Both the position numbers and the translations under genes were made by a program. From positions 1-64,000 of the forward strand of contig DATFYE010000200.1 in NCBI GenBank assembly GCA_035315185.1: a stretch of DNA of 64,000 nucleotides, given 5' to 3'. The first letter of the stretch is position 1. Every line of letters begins with the position of its first letter. The stretch comes from JADGQN01 sp035315185 (lineage in GTDB: Bacteria; Desulfobacterota; Syntrophorhabdia; Syntrophorhabdales; WCHB1-27). Positions 15,779 to 25,124 of the stretch are shown piece by piece. The notes beneath the pieces were generated by a model. It searched no databases. It had not been told where the DNA came from and saw nothing but the letters and a program-made list of their open reading frames with translations.

Positions 15779-17977
15779 ATGCTATCAAAGAACGAGATTG
15801 ACAAGATTGTCCATTCAGCACACCAGGACCCCTTTGAAGTCCTCGGAGCCCACAAGGTTCGTTCCGGGGGCAAAGAGGCTGTGGCGGTGCGGGCCTTTCT
15901 CCCTGAGGCCATAGAAGCGTCGGTGCTGAGGGTAGACACGGCGCGGATTTACCCGATGAAGAAGCTCCATCCGGATGGCTTCTTCGAGGTTGTCGCGAAA
16001 GATGTCAACGAGATATTCTCATACCGGCTTCGGATCATCCGCCATGACGGGAGCGAACAGGAGTTCGTGGATCCGTACTCTTACCTGCCGGTGCTCACAG
16101 AGTATGACCTCTATTTGATGGGAGAAGGAACACACTACGGAAAATATGAAAAGCTTGGCGCCCACCCGATGGTCGTTGACGATACGTCAGGGGTGCTGTT
16201 TGCCGTCTGGGCACCGAACGCCCTGAGGGTGAGCGTCATAGGTAATTTCAACAATTGGGACGGGAGGCGCCACCCCATGAGAGTGCGCGGTTCCTCGGGC
16301 ATCTGGGAGCTTTTCCTTCCCGGCCTTGGCCAAGGGGCCCTCTACAAGTTCGAGGTGAAATCGAAATACAAAGGGTTTCTGGCAGCGAAAGCCGACCCTT
16401 ATGCCTTCTACAGCGAGCTCCGGCCGAAGACCGCCTCAGTCGTCTGGGACATCAACAAGTACGAGTGGTCTGATGAAACATGGATGGAGCAGCGGCGCGA
16501 GAAAAACCTGTTTGAAGCCCCGCTTTCAATTTATGAGGTCCATCTCGGCTCCTGGAGAAGGGTCCCTGAGGAGGGCCATCGCTGGCTGACTTACAGGGAG
16601 ATGGCGCATAGCCTCGTGACGTACGCGAAAGAGATGGGCTACACACATATCCAACTGCTTCCGGTGAGCGAGCATCCATTTGACGAGTCATGGGGCTACC
16701 AAACCACAGGCTATTATTCGTGCACAAGCCGGTACGGTACACCCGAAGACTTTATGTACTTTGTGGACCAGTGCCATCAGCAGGGGATCGGCGTGCTCAT
16801 GGATTGGGTTCCTGCCCACTTCCCAAGGGATGCGCATGGCCTTGCCTACTTCGACGGCACGTCCCTCTATGAGCACGAGGACCCGAGGAAAGGGGAGCAT
16901 CGCGATTGGGGCACCCTGATCTTTAACTACGGCAGGATTGAGGTCGCCAATTTTCTCATTGCGAACGCCTTGTTCTGGCTGGACAAGTATCATATAGACG
17001 GGCTCCGTGTTGACGCTGTTGCCTCGATGCTCTACCTGAACTACTCAAGAGAACCGGGCGACTGGAGCCCGAACCAGTTCGGCGGGAACGAAAATCTTGA
17101 GGCGGTCGCTTTCATCAAGCGCTTTAACGAAGTGGTCCACGGACTCCACCCAGGTGTGCTGACCGTGGCGGAAGAGTCTACAGCCTGGCCCATGGTGTCG
17201 CGCCCCACCTACGTCGGGGGGCTTGGCTTCAGTATGAAATGGAACATGGGCTGGATGCATGACATCCTTGAATACTTCTCAAAAGACTCGGTCTTCAGGA
17301 AGTATCATCAGAATAATCTCACCTTTGCGCTGCTGTACGCCTTTACGGAGAACTTTATTCTGCCTCTTTCCCACGATGAGGTAGTTCATGGCAAGCGGTC
17401 GTTGGCCGACAAAATGCCCGGGGACCTGTGGCAAAAGTTCGCCAACTTAAGGCTTCTGTACAGCTACATGTACGCGCAGCCCGGCAAAAAACTGCTCTTC
17501 ATGGGCGGAGAATTTGGCCAGTGGTCCGAGTGGTACTCGCAGACCAGCCTCGACTGGCATCTGCTGGAGCATGAGCCTCATCGGGGGCTGCAGCTGTTCG
17601 TGCGAGATCTAAACGAGCTTTATCGGGAGGAGCCGTCCCTGCACGAGGTGGATTTTACGAATGACGGATTTGAATGGGTTGACTTTGGCGATTTTGACAA
17701 TAGTGTTGTCTCCTTCATCAGGAAAGCAAAGAACAGAGACGACTTCATGCTTTTCGTTTTTAATTTTACGCCGGTCCCGAGAGATGATTACCGTGTCGGT
17801 GTGCCAAGATGGGGGTATTACAAAGAGATATTGAACAGCGACGCGGCGATCTATTGGGGGAGCAATGTGGGCAATTATGGCGGGGTACATGCCGAGGATA
17901 CCTGGTGGCATAAAAGACCGTACTCGATTCGCCTGAGGCTTCCACCGCTTGGGGCGTTAGCGTTTAAGCCGACATAG
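15779..17977 (+). CDS. glgB: 1,4-alpha-glucan branching enzyme
   Basis: A 732-residue glycogen branching enzyme of glycoside hydrolase family 13. The N-terminal part begins LSKNEIDKIVHSAHQDPFEVLGAH and is followed by a CBM48 domain (FAVWAPNALRVSVIGNFNNWDG). The catalytic (beta/alpha)8 barrel carries the nucleophile Asp in GLRVDAVASMLY, the Glu in VAEES and the Asp in LPLSHDEVVHGK. The C-terminal beta domain is complete. It makes alpha-1,6 branches in glycogen in the cytosol. No other glg gene is adjacent. Confidence 0.97.
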   Translation: MLSKNEIDKIVHSAHQDPFEVLGAHKVRSGGKEAVAVRAFLPEAIEASVLRVDTARIYPMKKLHPDGFFEVVAKDVNEIFSYRLRIIRHDGSEQEFVDPYSYLPVLTEYDLYLMGEGTHYGKYEKLGAHPMVVDDTSGVLFAVWAPNALRVSVIGNFNNWDGRRHPMRVRGSSGIWELFLPGLGQGALYKFEVKSKYKGFLAAKADPYAFYSELRPKTASVVWDINKYEWSDETWMEQRREKNLFEAPLSIYEVHLGSWRRVPEEGHRWLTYREMAHSLVTYAKEMGYTHIQLLPVSEHPFDESWGYQTTGYYSCTSRYGTPEDFMYFVDQCHQQGIGVLMDWVPAHFPRDAHGLAYFDGTSLYEHEDPRKGEHRDWGTLIFNYGRIEVANFLIANALFWLDKYHIDGLRVDAVASMLYLNYSREPGDWSPNQFGGNENLEAVAFIKRFNEVVHGLHPGVLTVAEESTAWPMVSRPTYVGGLGFSMKWNMGWMHDILEYFSKDSVFRKYHQNNLTFALLYAFTENFILPLSHDEVVHGKRSLADKMPGDLWQKFANLRLLYSYMYAQPGKKLLFMGGEFGQWSEWYSQTSLDWHLLEHEPHRGLQLFVRDLNELYREEPSLHEVDFTNDGFEWVDFGDFDNSVVSFIRKAKNRDDFMLFVFNFTPVPRDDYRVGVPRWGYYKEILNSDAAIYWGSNVGNYGGVHAEDTWWHKRPYSIRLRLPPLGALAFKPT

Positions 17978-17995
17978 CCGACTACAAAGTGTTCT

Positions 17996-18113
17996 ATTGG
18001 TTTAATTTGTTTCATTAGTTGTGACAGAGAGATTCCGCTATGAACGTCCAGGGCGTTAACTAATCCAACGAACCAAACCAGCAAAACCAATTAAACAAGT
18101 CGGCGTAGCCGAC
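17996..18113 (+). repeat. Imperfect inverted repeats after glgB, possible terminator
   Basis: An AT-rich arm at 17996-18025 (containing GGTTTAATTTGTTTCATTAG) is matched imperfectly in inverse at about 18055-18093. It is followed by a perfect hairpin GTCGGC-GTA-GCCGAC (18099-18113) and a weak T stretch. Several copies of GCCGAC occur around it. It may end the glgB transcript before tRNA-Val. Confidence 0.35.
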
Positions 18114-18156
18114 ATCTTTGACTTTTCGCCTCGGGGTTGCTATTATAGCTAATAGA

Positions 18157-18231
18157 GGGCGGGTAGCTCAGCGGGAGAGCATCGGCCTTACAAGCCGGGG
18201 GTCGCAGGTTCAAAACCTGTCCCGCCTACCA
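18157..18231 (+). tRNA. tRNA-Val (anticodon TAC)
   Basis: Acceptor GGGCGGG (18157-18163) pairs with CCCGCCT (18221-18227). The D-arm is GCTCAGCGGGAGAGC. The anticodon loop CTTACAA carries anticodon TAC at 18189-18191. The T-arm is GCAGGTTCAAAACCTGT. The 3' CCA is encoded at 18229-18231. Confidence 0.96.
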
Positions 18232-18249
18232 TGAAAAGAGCTCAAGAGC

Positions 18250-18326
<77 letters not shown>

Positions 18327-18468
18327 TTTTATCCGGTTTTCTTCCCAAGCCACACGCATACCTATATTGTATCACTGAGTTGAAATATGCAGCGTTTGGC
18401 CCCGCTTTACCTTCGCTTCAGTTTTTACCTTAACCTGCTGTATACTTTTCCTATTATCCTGGTCCGGT

Positions 18469-19302
18469 ATGGTATCAGTCATAATAACAACATACAACAG
18501 ACGCCCATACTTGAAGCCTGCGGTTGAATCTGTCTTGGCTCAGGATTACCGACGTATGGAAGTCATCGTCGTTGATGACGGGTCCACAGACGGTTCGGCC
18601 GATGAACTGCCCGGGCTCCCGCTCCGCTATGTCTGGAAGGAGAATGGCGGAATCTCCAGTGCCCGCAACCTCGGGATCTCGCTGGCTACGGGTGATCTCA
18701 TCGCCTTTCTCGACGTGGATGACCTGTGGAAGAAAGATAAGCTCTCCACCCAGATGCGCGTGATGAGAGAACAGTCGAGCCTGATCTCGTATACTGATGA
18801 GATTTGGATGCGCAACGGAAAATGGTTTAACCAGGGCCATAGACACCGCAAATATTCCGGCCTTATCTATCAGCACTGCCTTCCCCTCTGTATTATAAGC
18901 CCATCGTCGGCCGTGATCAGCAGGCAGATTTTCGATGACGTGGGAAAGTTCGACGAATCAATGCCCGTGTGCGAGGACTATGATATGTGGCTGCGCATCG
19001 CCTGTCGCTATCCGGTCCTCTTTGTTGACAAGCAGCTGATCATAAAACAGGGAGGTCACGCCGATCAACTCTCGCGTCATTTTGAGGCGATAGACCGGTT
19101 CAGGATTAGAAGCCTTGTAAAGATGGTTTCTCAGGGAGCTCTCACGCCTGACCAGAGAGCGCTTACTCTCAAAGAGTTGCGAAGGAAATGTGCGATTTAC
19201 GCGCAGGGTGCAAGGAAGCGGGGCCGGCTTGAGGAGGCGGCAGAGTATGCAACGCTCCCGAGCACCCTGGATTTATCCTGCGGAACCACTCAGCAACCGT
19301 AG
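18469..19302 (+). CDS. Family 2 glycosyltransferase
   Basis: A 277-residue GT-A fold enzyme. The N-terminus MVSVIITTYNRRPYLKPAVESVLAQ and VIVVDDGSTDGS are the family 2 nucleotide-sugar binding segments. AFLDVDDLW supplies the metal-binding DXD. CEDYDMWLRIA carries the probable catalytic acidic residues. No membrane span is seen. Such enzymes add sugars to surface glycans; the substrate cannot be read. It stands alone between the tRNAs and the convergent mvhA gene, with a 16-base gap at its 3' end. Confidence 0.88.
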   Translation: MVSVIITTYNRRPYLKPAVESVLAQDYRRMEVIVVDDGSTDGSADELPGLPLRYVWKENGGISSARNLGISLATGDLIAFLDVDDLWKKDKLSTQMRVMREQSSLISYTDEIWMRNGKWFNQGHRHRKYSGLIYQHCLPLCIISPSSAVISRQIFDDVGKFDESMPVCEDYDMWLRIACRYPVLFVDKQLIIKQGGHADQLSRHFEAIDRFRIRSLVKMVSQGALTPDQRALTLKELRRKCAIYAQGARKRGRLEEAAEYATLPSTLDLSCGTTQQP

Positions 19303-19318
19303 GCAAGAGGGCTCGGGC

Positions 19319-20782
19319 TTACCGACGGATCACCTCTATTAACTCTCCTGTGCTATCGTGAATCTGGATGGTAAGCGGCATCTGGCCCGGTAACGTGTGT
19401 GTCGCGCATCCAAAGCACGGATCATACAACCTGAACGCCATCTCGACGCGGTTCAGTATGCCTTCTGTGACCGTCACACCTTTCTTAATCAGTCCCTGTG
19501 CCGCCTGTTTGACGGCGATAGCGATGGGCGCATAGTTGTTGGTGGTGCCGACGATCAAATTCGCCTTTGTGACAATGCCTTTTTCGTCTGTCGTGTAGTG
19601 GTGTGTCAGGGTGCCCCGAGGAGCTTCGACGATACCCACGCCTTCGGTCGGCTTTTCTGTCGGAATGGTGCGGACCTTCGGGTTGGTAATCTCGGGATCG
19701 GTCGCGAGCTCCAGCAGGCGCTCAGCCGCGTAGAGCAGTTCTATGAGCCGCGCCCAGTGGGTCGCGAGCAGGTTGTGAACCGGTTTCTTTCCGCCAAACG
19801 TCTTGTACATTTCGTCGTAAGCTTCCTGCGCCTTCGGGGTTGCCATGCCATCGGCTGCGTTCAGCCGGGATAGGGGTGTTGCCTGATAGACCCCGCTCTC
19901 CTTGCCGGGAACCAATCCTTTCCACCCCACTTTCTTGAGATACGGAAATTTCAGGTATGTCCACGGTTCGACCCGCTCGGCCACGACATCAAGGTACTGA
20001 TCAGGGTTGTACTTCACAAACTCTTTCCCATCCGGATCGACCACACGGATCTTCCCATCATAAAAGTTGACCTTGTTTTTCTCGTCGACCATTCCCATGT
20101 AATAGGTCGGCATGGTGAAGACCGGCGACAGGATCATATCGAGGTACGTCTTGTTTTTGAGGACGATGTCCCGGAAGAGCTGGAGGGTGAAGAGAGCGAA
20201 CTCGATCTCTTCCTTAGCTGTTGCTTCGACTTGCGCGCGCTCTTCTTCAGTAAGCGCTTTGCCGACGCCCCCGGGAAGCCCAAAGGTCGGGTGGACCTTG
20301 CGGCCGCCCAACATACCTATGATGTCCATGGCCTTCCCACGGGCCTGGATGACCTTGGTGCCGACTTCCACACCCACCTTGTGGATCACACCGAGGATAT
20401 TGCGCTCTGCCACAGCTGCATCAGGGCCCATGACAAAGTCAGGCCCGCCCAGGATGTAGAAATGGGTCATATGATCGGCTACGTAAAAGGCAGAATAGAA
20501 GAGCTCTCGAAGTTTTTTGGCTGTCGGTGGAGGATCCACGTGGAAAACAGCATCGCAGGCCTTTGTCGAGGCCATGTGATGCGCTTCCGGGCAGACACCG
20601 CAGATACGGGGGGTGATATCGGTAAGCTCTTCCACCCGCCGACCTTGTGAGAATTTCTCGAAACCGCGCAATTCGGGGATAACCATGTAGGCGTTGGCCA
20701 CGTCTCCTTCGTCATTGAGAAAGAGGTCGATGCGTCCGTGACCTTCCAGGCGCGTGACAGGATCAATCGTGATTTTCTTCAT
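19319..20782 (-). CDS. mvhA: [NiFe] hydrogenase large subunit MvhA (F420-non-reducing type)
   Basis: A 487-residue catalytic subunit. The four nickel-binding cysteines are in the N-terminal RICGVCPEAHH (L1 motif, about residues 59-69) and the C-terminal DPCFGCATHTLP (L2 motif). The C-terminal extension after the His of L2 is the part expected to be cleaved on maturation. It oxidises or makes H2 in the cytosol and passes electrons through MvhG and MvhD to HdrABC. It is the last gene of hdrC-hdrB-hdrA-mvhD-mvhG-mvhA. GAGGAGA precedes the start. Confidence 0.95.
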   Translation of the reverse strand: MKKITIDPVTRLEGHGRIDLFLNDEGDVANAYMVIPELRGFEKFSQGRRVEELTDITPRICGVCPEAHHMASTKACDAVFHVDPPPTAKKLRELFYSAFYVADHMTHFYILGGPDFVMGPDAAVAERNILGVIHKVGVEVGTKVIQARGKAMDIIGMLGGRKVHPTFGLPGGVGKALTEEERAQVEATAKEEIEFALFTLQLFRDIVLKNKTYLDMILSPVFTMPTYYMGMVDEKNKVNFYDGKIRVVDPDGKEFVKYNPDQYLDVVAERVEPWTYLKFPYLKKVGWKGLVPGKESGVYQATPLSRLNAADGMATPKAQEAYDEMYKTFGGKKPVHNLLATHWARLIELLYAAERLLELATDPEITNPKVRTIPTEKPTEGVGIVEAPRGTLTHHYTTDEKGIVTKANLIVGTTNNYAPIAIAVKQAAQGLIKKGVTVTEGILNRVEMAFRLYDPCFGCATHTLPGQMPLTIQIHDSTGELIEVIRR

Positions 20783-20794
20783 ACTCTATCTCCT

Positions 20795-21766
20795 CTATAC
20801 CTTCGTGAGCCGCGCTCGATGGAGCAACGATGTCGCAAGACCGAAGCGGTAGAAGGTCCCAATGGGGTCGCTGATTTGATTCACGATACGGCGGGCTTCC
20901 TCTTCGGTGTCAGCGTCGACCACTGAGGATGCTGCCGACAGGAGCGCCGCGCCCTGGTCAACCACGTGAGGCGGCGCACCATAGCAGCCGCGGCACGGCA
21001 TATCGACTTTCGTGCAGAGCGCCCCGCAGCCACCTCTCGTCGCGGGCCCCGCACAGATGATGCCCTGGTCAAAGAGACACTGCGTGGTGCTGGGGATGAT
21101 CTCGTAAATTCTATAAAATTGTTTGATGGCTTTCTCTTTGCGCTCGTGCTTGCACTCGTCGCAGACCGTCTTCTCGTTGGCGCCGACCACGCTCCCCTTC
21201 GGCGGCAGGTTGCCTGCCAGGATCGCCTCGATCACGGACCATACCATGGGCGGCTGCGGTGGACATCCGGGGATGAAATAGTCGACGTCTTCTACCTGCG
21301 CCAGGGTTTTGACCGTATTATAGAACTTCGGGATCTGAATCTCGCCTTCCGCCATTTTGTTCGTGGTCTGCGGCACAACCTTGTTCGGGTTGTCAGCCGA
21401 TGGAGATTCAAGGTAAACATAGTCAAAAATAGACTGGCGGTTGTAAAGATTCGCGAGGCCAGGCATACAGCCTTCGCAGGCGCAAGAGCCGAAAGCCACG
21501 AGCACCTTCGATTTCTTCCGCATGAGATGAGCCAGGTGTTCGTTTTCGCTGGTGCGGATCGCGCCATTGAAGAGGCAAACGTCGATGTGTTTATCGGGCA
21601 TTGCCTCGACGTCTTTGTATTTCGTATCAACGGCCACAGGCCAGAAGAGGATGTCTGCCACCTGGTCCACGACCAGCAGTTTCTCACGTAACTCTACCAT
21701 AGTTATCTCGCAGCCGCCGCAGGAGGCAGCCCAGTAGAGCGCCAGTTTCAGTTTTTCCTTAGCCAT
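20795..21766 (-). CDS. mvhG: [NiFe] hydrogenase small subunit MvhG
   Basis: A 323-residue iron-sulfur subunit. It has YWAASCGGCEITMVEL (proximal cluster ligands), FGSCACEGCMPGLAN and FIPGCPPQPPMVWSVI, followed by a Cys-rich tail (CDECKHERKEK, GGCGALCTKVDMPCRGCYG) for further clusters. There is no signal peptide, so it is cytosolic. The frame is open upstream through mvhD, but the ATG at 21766 follows AAGGAGG and matches the family N-terminus. It starts one base after the mvhD stop. Confidence 0.95.
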   Translation of the reverse strand: MAKEKLKLALYWAASCGGCEITMVELREKLLVVDQVADILFWPVAVDTKYKDVEAMPDKHIDVCLFNGAIRTSENEHLAHLMRKKSKVLVAFGSCACEGCMPGLANLYNRQSIFDYVYLESPSADNPNKVVPQTTNKMAEGEIQIPKFYNTVKTLAQVEDVDYFIPGCPPQPPMVWSVIEAILAGNLPPKGSVVGANEKTVCDECKHERKEKAIKQFYRIYEIIPSTTQCLFDQGIICAGPATRGGCGALCTKVDMPCRGCYGAPPHVVDQGAALLSAASSVVDADTEEEARRIVNQISDPIGTFYRFGLATSLLHRARLTKV

Positions 21767-21767
21767 G

Positions 21768-22208
21768 TTAATCCTCCTTGCTCGCCAACTGGGTTTTCCA
21801 GCTGAGCGGTCCCAGGCCGCGCACCTGCTCGGTAAAACTCCGTGACAACTCAGCCCATTTGGGCGCTTCCGCCCCGGAAATCCATCCCCAGTGGAACCGT
21901 CCCTTGTCAATGCCATACTGAGCGAGAAGGTTTTCCACGAGCGGCATGCGCCGGAACGTCTTGAAGTTGCCGTTCGTATAGTGGCAGTCTCCCGGCGGGT
22001 GGCACCCCGAGACAATAACACCGTCCGCCCCTTCGGAAAAGGCCTTAAGGATGAACATGGGTTCAATTCGCCCTGTACACATGACGCGGATGACATCCAC
22101 ATTGGCCGGTTGCTCCATGCGAGCGACACCGGCCGCATCCGCTGCGGTATAGGTACACCAGTTACATAAAAACGCTATGACCCTAGGTTCAAAGGTTGTG
22201 TTGCTCAT
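21768..22208 (-). CDS. mvhD: Hydrogenase/Hdr electron transfer subunit MvhD (cysteine form)
   Basis: A 146-residue subunit carrying the [2Fe-2S] cluster that links the hydrogenase with HdrA. Characteristic segments are IAFLCNWCTYTAADAAG, RVMCTGRIEP and VSGCHPPGDCHYTNGN. The residue aligned with selenocysteine in the second mvhD of this window is Cys here (residue 18). ATGA overlaps the hdrA stop, which implies translational coupling. Confidence 0.95.
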   Translation of the reverse strand: MSNTTFEPRVIAFLCNWCTYTAADAAGVARMEQPANVDVIRVMCTGRIEPMFILKAFSEGADGVIVSGCHPPGDCHYTNGNFKTFRRMPLVENLLAQYGIDKGRFHWGWISGAEAPKWAELSRSFTEQVRGLGPLSWKTQLASKED

Positions 22209-24232
22209 GCTCGCGCTCCTTCAACAGTTTTGGCAGCAGGCTCTCGCAAGAGCCCTTCGATAGTGGCAATGATCTGCTCATCGGAGAAGTGTCGCCCGAC
22301 GATGGCAGCAGCAGGGCAGGTGGCCACGCACGTACCGCAGCCCTTGCAGAGTGCATCATTCACGCGCGCCACGTTTGCAGCGGTATCAAACGTGATCGCT
22401 GTATAGGGGCAGACCGAAAGGCAGGTCTTGCACGCTGAGCAAAGCTTCTCATTCACGTACGCAACGGTCGGGGAGATAGTGACCTCGCCCCTGTTCAAAA
22501 GGGCAATCGCCATGGAAGCGGCTGCGCCTGCATGGGCAACCGTGTCGGGCACGTCCCGCGGTCCCTGGGCGCATCCCGCCAGAAAGACCCCATCGGTATT
22601 CGTCTCGACTGGTCGCAGCTTCGGATGGGCCTCAGCAAAGAAGCCGTCTGCTGAACGGCTTATGCCGAACAGGGAGGCGACGTTACCCGCATCGGCCTGC
22701 GGCTGCAGACCCACAGAAAGAATGACCATGTCAACAGGGATTCTCCGCACAACTCCGACCATGGTGTCTTCGACGCGCAGCACCAGCTTGCCCTCTTCCT
22801 CCGGCACGATGCCCCAGTCGGTTACTGGAGCCACACGTCCGCGGATGAAGTGGACGCCTTCACTCAAGACCTTGTCATAAAACTCCTCGTAGCTCTTCCC
22901 CGGGGTCCTCATGTCAATGTAAAAGTTGTAGACCTCGGCTCCGGTATGATCTTTGACCATGTGCGCAAGCTTCAGGGAATACATGCAACAGACCCTCGAG
23001 CACCAGCGGTTTGTCTTTTCATCTCTGGATCCAACGCAATGGATGATACCCACACTCTTGGGATGGCTCCCGTCGCGCAGTACCACTTCACCTCCGGTAG
23101 GACCCGAGGCGCTGGTGAGCCGCTCCACTTCAAGCGCTGTGTACACATTCGGATACTTCCCGTACCCGTAATAGGGAAGACTCGCAGCATCAAAGGTCTC
23201 GAACCCGGTGGCCACGATGATGGCTCCTACGTTGACCTCAAGGGTCTCTTCCTTCTGCTCGAAATCGATGGCCTTGCGATCGCATGCCTCCGCGCAGGTC
23301 TTCTTGCATTTGCCCGTCTTAAACTGGATACACCGCTCCGGGTCGATCAGGACGACCTGGGGAGTCGCCTGCGGGAACGGGAGATAGACAGGTTTGCGCT
23401 TGCCCAAGCCCATGTTGAACTCATCGGGAAACTTCGCCTCCTTGTACGTGCAGGCCTCTATGCACTGGAGACAGCCCACGCACAACTCCTCTTTTACGTA
23501 ACGTGGCTTTTTCCTGATGGTCACCTTGTAGTTGCCCACGTACCCCGAGACGTTTGTCACGTCGCTATTCGTCAAAAGCTTTATATTGGGATGCCGACCG
23601 GCATCCATCATCTTTGGCCCGAGAATTCAGGTGCTGCAGTCAAGGGTGGGAAAGGTCTTGTCCAATTGTGCCATGTGGCCGCCGATGGAGGGCTGCCGTT
23701 CCACCAGGTATACCTGATAGCCTGCGTCGGCAGTTGTCAGGGCGGCCTGAATTCCGGCGATGCCGCCTCCCACCACGAGCGCCGCCTTCGTCACTGGCTC
23801 TGTGCGGGAGAAGAGTTCTTCTTGCAGGAGCGCGCGCGCTACTGCGGCCCGGATCAACCGTTTTGCTTTCGCAGTTGCCTGCTCTTTATCCCTGATCACC
23901 CAGGAGACATGCTCCCGGATATTCACCATGGCAAAGTAGAAGGGGTTCAAGCCCGCTTTTGCCACGGCGTTCTGAAAGGTGGTTTCATGCATGCGAGGCG
24001 AACAGGAGGCCACCACAACCCTCTCTAGTTTTTGATCGCGGATGTCTTGCTGGATCAACTGCTGGCCAGGTTCCGAACATATATATTTGTATTCTTTAGC
24101 AACAACCACACCGGGCAGGTCTGTAGCATACTCCGCGACTGCTTTGACATCAATCGTACCGGCGATGTTCGTCCCGCAATCACATACATAAACCCCAACC
24201 CTTGGAACACCGTTTTGTCCGCTCTCAACCAT
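22205..24232 (-). CDS. hdrA: HdrA, selenocysteine-containing (in-frame UGA)
   Basis: A 675-residue FAD/iron-sulfur protein read through an in-frame TGA at 23627-23629 (residue 202). The N-terminal domain has VGVYVCDCGTNIAG and VVASCSPRMHETTF. The FAD-binding segment ALVVGGGIAGIQAAL leads to DKTFPTLDCST-Sec-ILGPKM. The other HdrA proteins in this window have Cys at the Sec position (TNDCSMCIM, TNDCSMCII). Downstream come CVGCLQCIEAC, CVGSRDEKTNRWCSRVCC and two C-terminal [4Fe-4S] motifs (CSACKTCLSVCP, CKGCGTCVATCP). The continuous homology on both sides of the TGA, with no frame change, argues against a pseudogene. HdrA bifurcates electrons between ferredoxin and the HdrB and MvhD branches. 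Confidence 0.92.
23589..23606 (-). promoter_or_regulatory. Candidate bacterial SECIS hairpin in hdrA
   Basis: On the coding strand, 20 bases after the UGA, GGATGCC-GGTC-GGCATCC forms a perfect 7-bp stem with a GGUC tetraloop. The loop begins 27 bases past the UGA. A short stem with a G(G)U-containing loop about 16-37 bases after UGA is the pattern recognised by bacterial SelB. The hairpin is seen directly; the function is inferred. Confidence 0.75.
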
Positions 24233-24239
24233 GGCTCTA

Positions 24240-25124
24240 TTAACCTCCTACGCTTATCTTAGACAGCTCAGGTGACACAAAAAGTCGTTCTATGCCAAGC
24301 TGCTTCTCAGAAATACCGAATGAAAAGCCGACCAGCTGAGTGAAATAGGCCACAGGCATCTTCACGTCCTCACCGAACGCACCCTTCATGTCAGCCTGGA
24401 AGCACTCCAGATCGAATTGGCAGAGAGGACACGTGGTAATCAACATGTCGGCTCCTCGTTTCCTTGCTTCTTTCAGCAGGAGCTGACCAAGCCGCAAGCC
24501 GACCTCGCGGATCGTTCCGGTCAAGGCTCCACCGCAACACCGCGTTTTTAAGGGCCAGTCAACGGGGGTTGCGCCGAGTGCCTCGACGAGACGATCCATG
24601 GTCGTGGGATTCCATTGGGAATCAAATGTTGCGAAAGGACGAACGATCTGGCAGCCGTAATAACAGGCTACTTTGAGTCCCTTCAGCGGCCGCTTGACCG
24701 CGCTCGAGACCTTGTCCAGCCCCACATCGTTGACAAGCACGTCCAGCGGATGGCGGACCACGAGCCTGCCATCATACCGAAGATTTGCCGCTTGAAGCCC
24801 TGTGTCGACCACTCTTTTGATCTCAGGGAACTGCTGCAGGTAGTTCTGCGTTTTCAAGGATAAACAGTAGCATGCGGAACAGGGTGTAACCAGATGAGGG
24901 ACTGCGTTATTGCCCCCCTGTTTCTCTGCCAGAGCAAGGTTCCGCGCGGAGAGGGCAAACGCTTTCACTTCGTTGATGGCCATGTAAGCTGTCGCGCCGC
25001 AACAGTTCCAATCCTTGAGCTCTTCTAAGGGAGTCCCGAGCGTCGAGAACACAGCGAGGAGCGACTCCTCATAGGGCTTACCTGTGCTCTTCAAAGAACA
25101 ACCTGGGAAATAGAGATACTTCAT
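24240..25124 (-). CDS. hdrB: Heterodisulfide-reductase-like subunit HdrB
   Basis: A 294-residue protein with two CCG domains that bind the active-site [4Fe-4S] clusters. The first set is FPGCSLK, DWNCCGATAYM and CSACY; the second is CYYGCQIVRP, RCCGGAL and CPLCQFDL. In methanogens HdrB reduces the CoM-CoB heterodisulfide; in bacteria the acceptor is unknown. Its ATG overlaps the hdrC stop by four bases (ATGA). hdrA follows seven bases downstream. Confidence 0.93.
   Translation of the reverse strand: MKYLYFPGCSLKSTGKPYEESLLAVFSTLGTPLEELKDWNCCGATAYMAINEVKAFALSARNLALAEKQGGNNAVPHLVTPCSACYCLSLKTQNYLQQFPEIKRVVDTGLQAANLRYDGRLVVRHPLDVLVNDVGLDKVSSAVKRPLKGLKVACYYGCQIVRPFATFDSQWNPTTMDRLVEALGATPVDWPLKTRCCGGALTGTIREVGLRLGQLLLKEARKRGADMLITTCPLCQFDLECFQADMKGAFGEDVKMPVAYFTQLVGFSFGISEKQLGIERLFVSPELSKISVGG

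Noticed and set aside
22850..24028. Long plus-strand open frame antisense to hdrA
   Set aside because: It lies entirely opposite the HdrA coding sequence, has no recognised domain and no ribosome binding site; GC-rich codon use explains the open frame.
22205..24232. hdrA as a pseudogene with a nonsense mutation
   Set aside because: Only one in-frame TGA, exactly at a Cys position of homologues, followed by a SECIS-like hairpin, and intact flanking genes; selenocysteine is the better explanation.
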